Notes: generated by a model not told the origin, from the sequence alone. 64,000 nt of DNA from Flammula alnicola (GCA_015499995.1 JADNRV010000210.1:1-64000), one strand, 5' to 3'. Shown: positions 43,929 to 56,917, numbered from the stretch's first letter. A program made the numbers and translations.

Positions 43929-44080
43929 GCAAGGGTTCACGCGACGACGACCGACGACAGAACCGCTCATATGACTCAGTGCTCACAGCCGACCTATTGC
44001 GGCACGCCCGTCGATAGCTCTCGCCTTCGCATACTTCCTCTATGAGCTGCAAGACTTCTGTCGTCGTCGTCGTCGGCACC
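43929..44080 (+). repeat. direct repeat R, right copy
   Basis: Counterpart of 8550-8693 in the same orientation, although the adjoining repeat E is inverted between the two sites. Differences include a 4-5 base gap in GTGCTCACAGCCG and an expanded CGTCGTCGTCGTCGG stretch. Confidence 0.75.
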
Positions 44081-44527
44081 TCGGGCTGGCATACTTCTTA
44101 AACCAAAAACTGCCCAAGGAGGAAGGACTCGGTTGGAGGAGTCAAATTAGACAGCGGCATGGTATGCCATCACAGTAGAATAGTCGCTTACGATTGTCCT
44201 TTGTAGCCCACGACGGGTTACCGCAGCATCCGTACAGTTCCATTGGCTATATCATTACGAGGCGCGTTCTGACGCGTTCTCCTCTCACCTGCTTAATTTC
44301 ATGCGCATATCGTGAATCGGGTAGGAGGGAAGATAAATATTATACCATTGCAGCCCATTGAAGGCTTGACGTATTAGCCCAGTCCATGTGCATGATGTCC
44401 TCATATTGACATAAAGGCGCTATCCTCTTGAAATGTTGATGCATAACAAGCTTTGACAATTTGCATACAAAACCAATGGAAAAGTTCAAGAAAAAGACCG
44501 TAATCCTTCACTCGTCACAATGCCCAA

Positions 44528-47500
44528 CTAGAGGAATCCAACAACTTTCCAGTATTTAACCCACATCTGGGCATGCATCTCGCCAATAGTAGGCAACATT
44601 TGCATAGTCCGACTGATAGATTGCGCCTTGGCAGTAGAGAACGTGGCGAAGCCTCCCGATTCCACTCCCTCCTTCCCCTGCTGTCGGAGCGCGGCGTCAA
44701 GCGCAGATGTCGCACGGAAGAAGTCAAGAAGCTTGATCGCCGGCTAAGTAGGTGAAATCACAGTTAGTGGCGCTTAAGGTGCTCAAGAAACGAACGGAAT
44801 TAGGATTGTAAAAAGCCGACAACGTACAATGTGGTTAAGAATCTCAGTGGAGGCATTATCTGCATGCACTTCTAATTGAGATACCCAGGTCTGGAAATCG
44901 ATCGTCTGTAACTTGGCAGACAAAATGCCCTCCTGGACGATGGCCTCGTTGATGGATGAGAAGACGGAGGTCCATGGAATAGGTCGAGGGTGCACGACGT
45001 TGAGGGCCATAGGAGACTCGGCCGACCAGACGACGTCGAGGATGGTCTGAGAGACAGCGTCCATCGGTATCCACGAGGTGACCTAGGTTAGTGTTAGCAC
45101 GTTAGCCAGCAACTCGAATTACAATCGCCCAGAGAGAGAGAAATCAGCTTGCTTACCCCAGTGGCAGTAGGAAGGGCATTCAAACGAAGACTCGACTTGA
45201 CGAGAATGGGTACCCAGTCCGATGTAGCCCAAGCACCGTTGGGATGGCCTCCGGAGATCTGACCAATCCTGAGTGAAGTCGCTTGCAGGCCACTCTGAGC
45301 TAGGATCTGATAAGAAGAGAAACGTCAATTCAGCAGTCGAAAAAAAGGGAGACCACTAACCCTCTCAGCCACGTATTTACTTCTCCATATCCATTTCCAA
45401 CAGCATACTTCGGGTCTCGAGGACCTCTTCAGGATACGCGCCTGCGACTGGTCCCAAGAGAAGGCAGATGAGATGGATGATGTGAATAGGAACTTGAGCG
45501 ATGTCGCGTGCTCGCTCGACCGAGCAAGATCCACGAGATTGCGTGTGCCTGCACGTTAGGCTCGAAGGATGAAAGGGAGACGTTGAATCCAGTCTCCATG
45601 CATTGTGGATTATGTCGTCACGCTGCTACGTAGCTGTATCAAACGCGTGAGAAACTACAAGAATCAAGGACTTGAAAGGAGAAGGTACGCACCTCGTTGT
45701 AAACCACATCTCTAAGGCCAAGATTCCTGTGCGACGCTTCTCCTTCCAAGTAAACGAGACGCTCAGTGGAAAGCAACGACACATCGAGGCCCTTATCCGC
45801 GAACCGCTCAGCTTGCCGCTCCTCCACAGACTTGGGCCAGACGAAGGTCGATTAAGCACATACACCGTCTTCACCCGCGGGTCGCGCACGAGCGACTCCA
45901 AGAGCTGCGCGCCCAGGTTGCCAGTCGAGCCCGTCAGGAGCACTACGACAGCCCCGATCCATCGCGGCCGACACGCCGTGGATTCTTGTGTTCAGCGATG
46001 GGTTGAGACAAGCCCGTAGTGTACTTGGCAATCATCACTCGATCGCATCGGTCCGGCTGGACATGAGCACAAAGTTCTCTGGTCAGCAACAACGGCGGTG
46101 ATGAACGCTGCTAGCTTGACGATGGAGGATTGCTGTAGATCGTGGCCTGCGTGACTAGCTTGGTTACTTGCTGGGTGTCCTTGGATTGCAGAGCGCTTAC
46201 AATGCGACGGCGGAGAATGGTGACGCTCAAGCTGGGAAAAAAGTATTTAGAAAGGAAGCTCAACAAAAGGACAGGGTGGAATCCGTACCTATCCATTCCT
46301 TGCTGAAACAGATCGCCCGAGACAGAGATCGGCTGACTAGAGTGGATCTCCTGCACTTGGGTTTGCAGCCAGGCAACAGTGTCCTCTGTGTTCCAAGACG
46401 GCGGAGGGACAACTGTTTCGACCTTGACAGTTGCATCGACTTTGGCATATCTAATAAATGGAGGGTTCGTAAATAACAAGTTATAGATGCGGACGAGAAA
46501 TGATCTCGAATTTGTAGCGGAAAATAGGCAAAAGCAAAACCGGAAGGAGACTTACATATCATCAATCTCATTCTGATAAGCCAGCAACGCGGCCTTGCGC
46601 ATAACGGTTCCCTTGCCCGCTCGCGGAAGAGGTTTGTCCCTAGATGCGATGAGGATCATCTCTTTGAAGATTCGGCTGAAGGCCGGAGCGATTTTGTTGG
46701 CTTCTTCGACAATCGGCCTACACAGAGGAAATAATCGTGAATTTGACGGCTTCAACTAAAGCCACAAAAAAAGGCACCACAAAGTATTCCTTATATTAAC
46801 AAGCTGAGTCTCGTTGTTGACATCAATAGTATGCGGCGGTTTGAGCTCGATGAGAACGCCAGCTTGATCACGCTCGCGGCCGAACATCGTCACGCCCATA
46901 ATGCTATGTGCATAAAAAAACCAATCAGAGACTCAACTGATGAAGGTTCAAGAGAGGAAAGACGAACTAAGGGCTGCTCATAAGGATATCTTCCATCGGA
47001 GCTGGGACAGTCTTCTCTCCAGACGTATGCACGATGACGTCGTCTTTCCGGCCGATACTGCAAGGAAAAAGGGGTCAGTAAAATTTTATTCATAAGGTTC
47101 GCGAAGGGTGAAAAAATCACATTTTCCACAAGTACGGTTCGTAGGGTGCTGCACCCATAAATCAGAGCTGGCATATCCCTTCACATCGGGAAGATTCTCG
47201 ACAGACACTTGATGTGTCTCGCTAGTCTAAGCAATGAAAAATCCATGAGCTTTCTAATGTTTTCCTCCCGAAATCAGAATGGAAGTGAAAACGTACCAGG
47301 AACTGAGACTCGAACGTCCCATCTCCCTGCGGATCCCAGCGAATGTTAGCTCTGTCGGACAACGAGAGATACTCCCAGTCCTTCTCGTCGCCCTCGCGGC
47401 GAAAGAAGCACGTCGGAGAGCCGAACTCTGTCGCTCCGTACGCTGGAGTTATGTATACTCCCGATTCTGTCATGAAGTTGCCGAGTTTCGACGGTAACGG

Positions 47501-48665
47501 GCCTCCAGACCACACCTGCAAGTAATCTCAAGTGAGTGCCAAGCTTTATTTTCCAGATGCACTCCTCTTACGACGAATTCGAGGCTGGCCAACAGATCGA
47601 CAGCTTTCTTATCTTGAGCCCACATTTGGAGAATGGTGGGGATGATGGCGAGGCAGTTGCATCTGGTTCGCGTGATGTGGTCCAAAACGTTATGAGGTAT
47701 AGGCATCATGGGTGTTGATGTCGGCGTGGTTGCGACTGGGGGGAACAGTCCAATGGGCACTACGGCATATAAACCAATCATAAGGTGAACGACAATCCCT
47801 AGGGTGTGGAACGCGGGTAAAGCATGGCCAGCCATCGTCAATGGGACCTTGTAGGTGATGTTATCAGTCACAGACGCTGGTAAGATGAAACATTCATTGA
47901 GACTAAACACGATAGATGGATAACAAAGAACGCTCACGAAAACTTGCCCAGTGTACCATAGACTTAAACGTCTGAGGGATCGTCTTTGGAAATCCGGTAC
48001 TTCCAGACGAGTGGAGATAAAGGAGGATATCGTCAATGGGAGGCCGAACCCCATGGGGATATTCTTCGAACGGATCCTCCAAACTTTCACGGCCAAGCTT
48101 TGGGAAGATCTCCTGGACGGGTGGTACTTCGTCAACTGTAAATGCGTATAAAGGATCAGAAGAGGTTAGTTCAGATCTAATTTCGTCGACGAGCGGGCGG
48201 AGGGTGTGGTAAGTCGTGAGGAGTCTGTGGCAGGATGTGTCCTTCAGCAGCTTGATGATACTTGCAGCGGTATTACGCGGAGACATAGGGTAGGGCTGTA
48301 AATTTATTGATGTCAGAAATGAATAAGATATCAACGTTCACGTTCATATACTCACAATGTAACCGCCCTAGTAATACCTATCGTTACTGCCTGATAGAGC
48401 AGCGTATCAGAAAGAGCAACGAATGCGATGACCTGGCTATCTGGACCACTCCTCCCTGGCCTGATATAATGCGCCACACGGTCGGCTGCACGTCCAAATT
48501 CCAGGTACGAAATGTTGGTGGGTTCATGACTGCCATCCTCCGAAAAGACGTAGACAGTCTTGGAGGGATTGTTCTTCCTGTGGAAGTCGATGACCTCTGG
48601 GAGAGTGACAGAATAATCCGTGGGTGGGTGACGAGAGGGGTTGACTGCTCGCCATCTAGCAAGTC
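44528..48665 (-). pseudogene. NRPS-like adenylate-forming reductase, frame-broken
   Basis: The coding order is that of a class of basidiomycete A-T-R enzymes: adenylation domain (YLHSSGSTGFPK; ITPAYGATEFGSPTCFF; GRKDDVIVHTSGEKTV), carrier domain with phosphopantetheine site GDLFQQGMDS split by an intron, NAD(P)-binding thioester reductase (LLTGSTGNLGAQLLESLV; FLFTSSI) and a C-terminal domain ending WKVVGFL at 44528. These enzymes activate a carboxylic acid, load it on the carrier and release it as an aldehyde. About ten places need one extra base to keep the frame, most of them within 45.37-46.04 kb. The start is unclear: a first exon at 48857-48872 (MEPPQ) with a 191-nt intron is possible. 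Either a decaying gene or a patch of poor sequence. Confidence 0.7.
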
Positions 48666-49256
48666 CTGTGTTGGAGATGGAATATCAGTGTCTGACCCAG
48701 AAATTATATGGTTCACGCGCTGATGATATACTACTGAATCCCATGGACTTCCACATTATTCAGCATCGTTTTGAGTGACAGTCGACGTGAGATGCGCCAC
48801 CGAAGGTTCTCTTCACTTATCAATGATCAAGATGGAAACAAGGAGCCTTGAAGTACGTTGAGGAGGTTCCATGCTGGTAAGTGCATAATGATATGGTGTC
48901 AACGTTTCAACAGGAAATTTCAAATAGGCAACAGGGCAGTTTGCAAACAACCGTAAACGAAGTCCTTGCCAGCTTCCTCGACAAACCATCATGCATCCTG
49001 CATTCGGGGCTTAAATTTTGCAATTGAAACTACTTTGTGAGCTGGCGCGAAGCCATCCACTTCAAAATTTTCAACATTGCGGTGCGTCCTGGCAGATGTT
49101 GATTTCGACGGAACGTAGATTCGCAATTGAACAACTTGGGGGCTTCGCCGACGACGCCGGGCATCGCGCCAGGCATCGCGCTCAAATCGCGTCGAACTCA
49201 AGATCTTGGATTAAGCTACCCCTATGGTCTATTCGGACCTTCATACAAGAGCTAGC
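48666..49256. other. intergenic
   Basis: Upstream of the reductase. Apart from a possible tiny first exon at 48857-48872 there is nothing supported. Confidence 0.4.
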
Positions 49257-49637
49257 AGTCGGATTGGACCTGGTATTGTAGCTAATATCATCAGGCATTG
49301 TCCCGATTTCAGCCCAACATCTTCACTCAGTTTGACCGCATGCTACCTCTAGTAACAGGCTGTCGAACTGTGAAAGCGCTAGGAGTCGGATTGGACCTGG
49401 TATTGTAGCTAATATCATCAGGCATTGTCCCGATTTCAGCCCAACATCTTCACTCAGTTTGACCGCATGCTACGTCTAGTAACAGGCTGTCGAACTGTGA
49501 AAGCGCTAGGAGTCGGATTGGACCTGGTATTGTAGCTAATATCATCAGGCATTGTCACGATTTCAGCCCAACATCTTCAATCACCGGCAGAAGTTGACCG
49601 CATGCTACCTCTAGTGACACCGGGCTGTCGAACTGTG
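49257..49637 (+). repeat. 127-bp tandem repeat x3
   Basis: Three head-to-tail copies starting AGTCGGATTGGACCTGGTAT at 49257, 49384 and 49511. The first two differ by about one or two bases; the third has a 12-base insertion and diverges at its end. It lies about 160 bp upstream of the hydrolase start and could act as promoter-proximal satellite. Confidence 0.93.
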
Positions 49638-49794
49638 ACTCTCGTCAATTCCCATTCTCCTCTCTTCCGATATTGAGCATGTATTTTAAAGCATTAGCAG
49701 CACCGCTGTACTTCAACCTTCTACCGCAGCCAGGACCTCTTGGGTACTTGCTCCTCCAAAAGCGCATCGACCTCTGGGCTCAAAGTGCCACAAA

Positions 49795-51174
49795 ATGTCT
49801 GTCCTCGTCGAGAAACTTGTCCTCGAGCCTTCAGAGTCTTACCCTCTCTATATGCTCGCTACTCGCTACAGCGCCAACCCCCCTCCTACCACTAATTCTC
49901 TAGATGACTACACTTTGATATGCTTACATGCCACTGGTTCCCATAAAGAATCATGGGAAGTCACAATCAAACATTTATTAAATCTTAGGCGCGAACGTGA
50001 AACCCATGGTTATCCTCGAATTCGAGAGGTATATTCTATCGAATGTCCAAACCACGGAGAGTCTGCGATACTTAACGCAGAGATTCTGGCAAAGCACTTC
50101 CCCGACAATTGTAAGCTGTTTAATCGCATTAACCACTAATTCTTGTCGCTAAAGCGTCTGTTAGGGTCTGTTCGGGAATATACCAGAGCTGCTCACTCCT
50201 TCCTAACCGCCGGCCTCTCGCGAGGCGCCAGAGTCGCCTTCCGAAAACGCAAAATTGTAGCACTGGGTCATAGTTTAGGAGCAGTTGCCTTGTAAGACCG
50301 CCAAACTTACGTTGAAATATGCGCTCTAACTCGGGATCTGCCAAAGATTTTACATGCACGAGATGAGACCTCGGATTTCTTTTACGGCCGTAATAGCGCT
50401 CGAACCGGCGTTCTGTCCGACGACAGATTACCCCGACTGTGGCGACATAATTCGAAAGTTGGTAGCTTGGTCTTGGCTCCGACCAAATGTTTGGCCCAGT
50501 CGAAAAGCGGCTTTAAGAGATTTGTCCCGACATCCTAAATTCAGGACCTGGGATCCCGATGCCTTGCGCTCGTACGTGGTGAGTCTATTCCTATGTTTTG
50601 TGGTATAAATTTATAAGTAACCGTCCTTAATTTTAAGGATTATGCTCTCAGCATGCATCCTGCGTCTCAACTTCCAAAGCCGTATACCTTCGACGGTGTC
50701 ATAGTATCAACCCCAAGAGAACATGAATTCGTGCGTTCTCTTTGGCACTTAAAAACCGTATTCGCTTACCCAGGACTTTATTACACCAGGCCACATACAG
50801 GAGCGACGATTTTGTTGGTGCACCTGTAGAAGCCTCTGCAATCACTTCCAAACAAATGCCCGTACACTTGATATGGGGAGGAGTACATGACGTTCTGTAC
50901 GTCCATTATTCTGCTGGATAATTGCCCTATGTGCTGACCCCGTCCAGGACCAGCCATCTGAAACATTTCATATCGAACTGTATGCCTAGTGCATCAATAT
51001 ATTTTATGGAGGGTGCAGGACACATGGTACGTATTTGTATCTTGGAATCGATTTTGAAATGAATTTACAATGTAACGAGCCTCTACGCAGATAATTCAAG
51101 AGAAGCCCCAACTTGTGGCCAACAAGATCCATGACCTGTTGCTCTCTTTTTCCCCGATAAAGGCGATGCTCTAA
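49795..51174 (+). CDS. alpha/beta hydrolase
   Basis: Seven exons (49795-50110, 50165-50291, 50347-50578, 50638-50730, 50790-50896, 50948-51026, 51091-51174) give 345 aa. The N-terminal strand and oxyanion region are LICLHATGSHKESW; the nucleophile elbow is GHSLGA with Ser142; the acid is likely the Asp in WGGVHDVL and the catalytic His lies in GAGHM near residue 318. This is the classical alpha/beta-hydrolase order. No signal peptide or membrane segment is visible, so it is probably cytoplasmic or peroxisomal. Substrate is unknown; similar fungal proteins act on esters, epoxides or lactones. The gene lies between a frame-broken reductase and an agaric 7-TM gene; nothing shows that it belongs to a biosynthetic cluster. 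Frame is intact. Confidence 0.82.
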
Positions 51175-51768
51175 ACCCCAGAGTCGGGTCGGACATTAGA
51201 ACTCTTAGATGGGGCCAGCCGCGCGGCCCGTGCCCCAGGTTACCATTGAGGTAGATGATATACGCAGGAAGTCTGATTTCGAATGAACTTGCGAGACAGG
51301 GTAACGAGGAAGGAGGCGTACTTGAGGCGTACGGAATCCTGCGCATCTTTCAAATGAGCTTTGTATGTAAACGGTTTATGTAAACGTGTAAAATTTGTAT
51401 TTCTCGTCTCCCACGGTAAAATCTACACAGAAGGTGCTAAGCGCCTAGCGAAGATACCACATAAGCGCCCAAATCGACGAGCCAAATCGAGACGCACTAC
51501 GTAAGATTTTGAGGCCCAGGGGCGCCCTCCTATCAGCCTCGATTGCGAAAAAAGTCCCAGCAACTAAACGCGCAGATCCAACTATTTTCAACATCATTAG
51601 TTGAAACCCCTTACCTAAGTGCCTTCACATGCTAGCAAGCATTGCTTTCCTTGCAATTGTTACCCTCTCCGCCAACTGCCATTATTTATATGAAGAAAGA
51701 TTTACAGAAGTGACGTACAGTATCTACATATGTAGTAATAAAACTAGAGCTACTAGATTCGAAGTAAA
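51175..51768. other. convergent intergenic region
   Basis: Between the hydrolase (plus) and the 7-TM protein (minus). Only chance ORFs; AT-rich right half. Confidence 0.45.
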
Positions 51769-53108
51769 TCAGACATTCTCTACACTGCTTGAACGGGGTC
51801 CCTTCTCTGTGTCTTCATCGTTTTCAACTCTTGACGTGTTACCATTCTGCGGGTGATCATATGTATTCGTATTAACTGCGGACTCCTCTCCCCTTGTGAC
51901 ATCCACTCGGAACGCCAAAGTTGTAATATGGCTTCGGGGAATATCCGGTAAGTCTACTTTGCTGGAAGAGGTCGGGGTCAACTCTCGGAAAATGCCCAAC
52001 TTTGTATTTCGGTAAATGCGTCCGGCCATAATATTGATGATGATCACATTTGGAATGGGTATCACCGCCCGATAGACCTGGGGTATTGACTGGTTGAAGA
52101 AGGTGATCGCAGTGATGATCTGGATTATGATGGTGCTCCTGGAGGCCGTTGATAAAGAGTAAAATAGTGAGACTTGGGGTCGAATGAATACTGCTATGCA
52201 CTTACAGGAGATATTTTTGACCGTCCTGGAGGAGCGCTCTTGATAAAGAGGGGAGGTATTGCCCGAAGAACGCTGCTCGAAATGTATTCTTGACCGTCAT
52301 CTCGGCCGTAGTACTTTTCACGAGACGCCAAGTAATCGCACTGAACACGAGCAAGTCATTCACAAGGAATACCCATAGATCGGCGGATACTCTTGATCCC
52401 AAACCACCGTCGTAGATGCAGTACTTCGTTGGCCCAAGGTTGGCGAAATTCACCGCTGTTAGGGCTGGAACGAAACTGCCACCAACGACACCAAGCCACA
52501 TTACGGAGAAGAACCCAACAACGATTTTGTTGTCCTTATACATCGCCCGCACGCGAAAGTAGAAAAGTAGGCTGGGCGTTGCAAATACGAGCGGCAAACA
52601 GACTGTGGGGAATAGCCGAAGTTTATGGCACATTCCGAATCCAACAGGTGCACCTAGTAATTTTCTAGTGTTATAATAATCGCATCCAGAAAAAGCCTTG
52701 CACTGGATCTTACTCAAGATATACACCAGAGTCAGGATAAAGATAAACGTCGAGATTCTGCACCCCAAAGCTCAAGGTCAGGTAGAGATTACTTTAATCA
52801 TAGTGGTAATTTGTCTTACCTTGATATGACATAAATGATGGTGGTAAATGTTAGTTGATATCTGGTTAAGAGGCTATAGTCTGCCAGGAGAGAATTGACT
52901 GTTTCCCAGGTTAGGGCCTAATATTTCAATAGGGGATTTCGTCAGGATGAATATCTGTTGTGAAGTCATACTTTTTACTTACTCCCATAGTCCCCACAAG
53001 TACGTAAGTTGTCATTGTCATCTGAAACGCAATGTCCGGAGGTATAAACGCCATGGGCGTCAGAGGATTGGGAAGCTGGGGCGTCGCAGACGAAAAATTG
53101 GCCGACAT
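51769..53108 (-). CDS. agaric multi-pass membrane protein, unknown function
   Basis: Four exons (53108-52983, 52917-52820, 52757-52206, 52138-51769) give 381 aa. Hydrophobic segments include DIAFQMTMTTYVLVGTMG, FTTIIYVISRISTFIFIL, LFPTVCLPLVFATPSLLFYF, VVGFFSVMWLGVVGGSFVPA, LWVFLVNDLLVFSAITWRL and IPNVIIINIMAG, about six to seven in all. The order (W-E-x-V, Y-x-L-L-T-R, FRVRAMY, GPTKYCI, NDLLVFSAITWRL, QYLPSLSRALLQDGQ) matches a family very common in mushroom genomes (related to DUF6533-type proteins) whose function is unknown. The cytoplasmic tail of about 70 residues is charged and Ser-rich. The frame is intact and all joins are in phase. Confidence 0.72.
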
Positions 53109-54083
53109 TGGATTTGCAGTTGCTTGAGATGAACTTTGTAACGAATACGCCCGCTTGTCTCTGTATTTATATGTTGCTGGTAGTATTTGTAGTAAGTACG
53201 CTGGGGTTGTCTTCCATTGATCATGATGCATAATGTCCGACCTTCTTTTTCTCAAATCAATAAGGGGTCAAAAGATCAATCCATTAGACTCAATATCTTG
53301 AACAGCAATCCTGATCCAGAGTCGTCCACAATGTCCCTAGAACAGTTGGTCATTCTTACTCTTGTGTTATTCCTTCATTCGTCATTCAGTCATTCCAATT
53401 TGAGATCGATATCCATGCACACGAGTTAGCCTCAAATCTCCAGCGCTATCGGGGCAGTCTGATAGTGCCAAAGACGGGAAGACCGACAGATTCTGGATTG
53501 CGGAATCAAAATATCGGAGCCTTTAGTCCATTATACCCTCATGCGCCACAGTAATTTAAAGCACCCTATTTATGGGCTTCTTGGGTAAATTCTACTCTAA
53601 AAGCCTCGAGTCGAAACTGATCTCGCAGGGAGGTGATACTCCTTAGATGGGTATACATAGGTATACACTCGGAAGCTATAAGAAAAGTGAACTCGAAGCC
53701 TTATCGTAAGCCTCATTGTGATGGTTCAAATAGATGAAACAGAGTGCTAAAATCGGCCAAGAAACATATGATGGCCTCGCTTTTAGTTCGGGATTAGATA
53801 ACGAGTCATACAGGTGCAGCCTCTATAGGTATGGCTAATATCGCCCTGTATTTATTATGAGTTTATGGATGACAGACCTCGAAATTCAGGCCTTTGAATC
53901 CGCCATTAATTTCTATACCTCAGCTTCCAACACACACATGAGCTTTTGATTGAAAACAATGTTCAAGACCAGCGTTCCATCAGGGATTTTCCAGTAATGG
54001 TGGCAACGTTCGTACGGTCTTGTATCTGCAGATCATTCTTCCGGCAACAGCGCCGACAAATCGATTAATAAGTATTGATATCG
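53109..54083. other. intergenic
   Basis: Upstream of the 7-TM gene and downstream of the NLR. A CTGTATTTATATGTTG stretch near 53160 may include a TATA-like element for the 7-TM gene. No gene is supported. Confidence 0.4.
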
Positions 54084-56917
54084 TCAACGTGTCAAGCGCG
54101 TTGTATATAGGCCTGCTATATAGGAGAGGAGAATGACCAAAATAGCCAGTATCGTGCTTAAATTCGGCCATAGAACTCCGGGTTCGCGTTTCTTCGACTG
54201 GACACTGATTTCAGGTGCGGTTTCTTCAATGACGTTAAGCGCCTCGTAATCCTGCAGCACAGATTTGTCGGATTAGCCAATGAAAATATTGAATTGTACT
54301 AACGTGTCAGAAGTAAAAAAAAATTTACCTGTAAATACACCTCAATCGCTTCGACTGCTTCATGCTTCGCATTGTAGAGGAGATCGTCTGGATTTGGTAA
54401 TTGTACCGGGTGATCTTTCAAAAACGTCGCAAGCTCCCTGGTTTTGGATGCTCTGGGAAGAAGAGACGAAAGTAGCTTCAATGCTCTCGAGGCGTCGTAG
54501 CTTCTGCTGTGACGCAGTGCGATTGGCTCCAAATCCAAATGCACTAGATGGTAATCGTTGTCATTTTCATGTTTTCCCAATTGGCGTATACATTCGTTGT
54601 CTAGATTTGAAATATCGGATGGGGATGTGTTGGAAAGCATTGGGGTCCTGTTCGGATACACTTTAATACAACTCAAGGTATCAGCGCTAACGAGGTAATA
54701 TTGAGTGATACTCACCATCTGGTAACGAACTCCAGCACTTGTTTTACGAGACTTGCATATTTGTCTCCGTCAAAGTAATATGATCCAGCGCGGACAGGAT
54801 CACCTAAGAAATGAGAAACTAGATCATGTAAATCCGGATATTCTGCACTGACAAACATCATAGATAGGATGGAGGCATCCCTGAAATGCTCATCCAAGTC
54901 GGCCAACATGGCAGTGACTGCGTGCGCAAATCTTGTGTGGGGCGCCGCAGTTTGCTCATGTGAGACATGACGTTCCGATAATAGGATAGCGTCGAGTCGA
55001 TGACGATAACCATCAGAATAATTGATGCAAAAGGAAGAGATGTTATGAGCAATCCAGTCGTCGATGCAGCGTGAATTGTGTTGAAATAAATCCACTTTGT
55101 AGTCTGGATGAGACTAAAAGAACAGAGTTAGAACATTTCATGACATTTTTTTCTTATGAGAGGACACATTGTCGTGAAGTGTAAGTACATACCTTCTGTT
55201 GAAGCCACAGCAGAAATTGAGGGATGATAGCTTTCTTGAAGTGTGGGAGATCATGATTGCCAGGCAGATGCAATGTCAATGACTTGCACCAATTGAGATA
55301 TGCCTCCAGGTCGAACTGGTATAGTTTTCTCAGGAGCTCTGGACTTGGATGTGGAGTCCATAAACAATGTTTAGGAAGAGCCAGATGATTTTCCCCCTTT
55401 GCGGGGTGTTCTAAAAGAGAAAGATCAAACGGGACCGGGTTAATATATCGTGGTATTCACAGGTTCAAATAAATGCACCTTCATCCACCTTAATGCGCTT
55501 CAGGAGGCAAGTTACGACAAACTCTTGAGCAATGTCACTATCGATGAAGAGTTTTCCTGACCGTGCATGGTCAAAGAGGAAATCAGACAAAGAAGCATGA
55601 AAGAAATGAATGATGCCACCGTCTTCAGGTGAAGGCAGCGATATGACCGAGTGCAAGTCGCTTAATAGGATATACAGTGTCCCGGGACTGCAGGAAAGGA
55701 ATTCTTCGACCGATCTCGGTGTCTTTTCTACACGGTAGGCGAAGAGAAGAACGATTAACACTTCAAAAACTTTGTCAAGGTCGGCAACTAGGGAGAAGAT
55801 CTGATGATACAAAGCATCAAGTTCAGCGAAGGGGGTGTTCATGTTGTTATCAAGAGGAGATATCCCGAAGACGATGTTCAATCTGTCCTGCGGGGAATGT
55901 CGATGTGACTCCAGGAATTTCATGACTGTCGAGATGTAGATGAACTGCCCCGATGATTTTTCAACGAGACGATCAATATCTATCTCAGAAGGCCATGAAG
56001 GGGGGAAATGAGCACTTGCTGGGTGGTTTCGCTTGATATCGTGGATTTTGGACTCGACAAAGATTTTGATATCCGCGTCCGGCTGATACGTGTCGTCCAG
56101 AACCAAACGTGTTGTCAATGAATTAAGCAGGTCATTGTTGAAAGCCTGACGGATGAGCTGTTCAGGCCGGCTTGCGATGAGGAAAATAAGGGGGAAAGCG
56201 AGTTGCTTCACGACGGTTGAGATGGTCGTCAAAATATAAAATTGAGATTTGGGCTCGCCACATTCATCCAAGCCATCTACGATGACAAGCCGTGGACGTG
56301 ATTTGAGGCTTATAGCATCGTTTTCATCGAGGGCTGCCTCACTAAGAGGTTGGATGACGAGGGCCTGCAGCTGGGCTTCGAGTGACCGAGAAAGAAGGAG
56401 TGGATCGCGTTCTAACGTTTTCGCAACCCGTGCGTGTATCTCCGGAATGGATAGAATGAGTTGGTATACGATCGTGGTTATGAAAAGTGTTTCATTGTTG
56501 CGCCCAGCGACGGTCCGAGAGAAAAAGAAACTAGCCGCTAACTTATTCGCCTTGAAGCACATCTCCGCTATGCTCTGTGCAATGGCTGACTTTCCAGAGC
56601 CTGCAGGACCATACAGCCACAAAAAACAAGCCAGATTAACGGGGTCGTCGATCCACTCCATAATTTTCTTGAGAACGGCAGTGCGGGTGTGGGGATGACA
56701 TTTGGGCGGGTCGTATCGTTCAGCTGCATTATGGAAGGCCCCGGGTGCGATCTTTGAGGTAAGTATTTCTATTCCTATTGTGTGCATGTTAGCGAAAAAA
56801 AGATAGAATCGATAACGACGTATACGCACCTCTCCGCCCGTCCGTTGTCGCGTCGGTATGCCCCTGCGACGTAAACGTGCCTCCAGTGATGATGACATTC
56901 TTCGCATTCGAAAGCAT
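54084..56917 (-). CDS. NACHT NLR-like NTPase with C-terminal membrane tail
   Basis: Six exons (56917-56830, 56774-55479, 55410-55193, 55113-54716, 54671-54329, 54251-54084) give 836 aa. The N-terminus MLSNAKNVIITGGTFTSQ carries the short beta-motif typical of agaric NLRs, followed by IAPGAFHNAAERYDPPKCH. The NACHT has Walker A GPAGSGKS (85-92) and Walker B VIVDGLDECG (193-202), then a helical region with HASLSDFLFDHARSGKLFID near 430. No WD40, ankyrin or TPR repeats follow; instead exons 3-5 encode a helical C-terminal region, and exon 6 ends in one hydrophobic segment (about 812-830, TILAILVILLSYIAGLY) before a short basic tail. Fungal NLRs sense non-self or damage and can trigger programmed cell death. 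The tail suggests tail-anchoring. A dead first exon of a relative lies at 1790-2000. Confidence 0.85.

Noticed and set aside
44528..51174. Secondary-metabolite gene cluster
   Set aside because: Only a frame-broken reductase and one hydrolase are adjacent; no oxidases, transporters or regulators accompany them.
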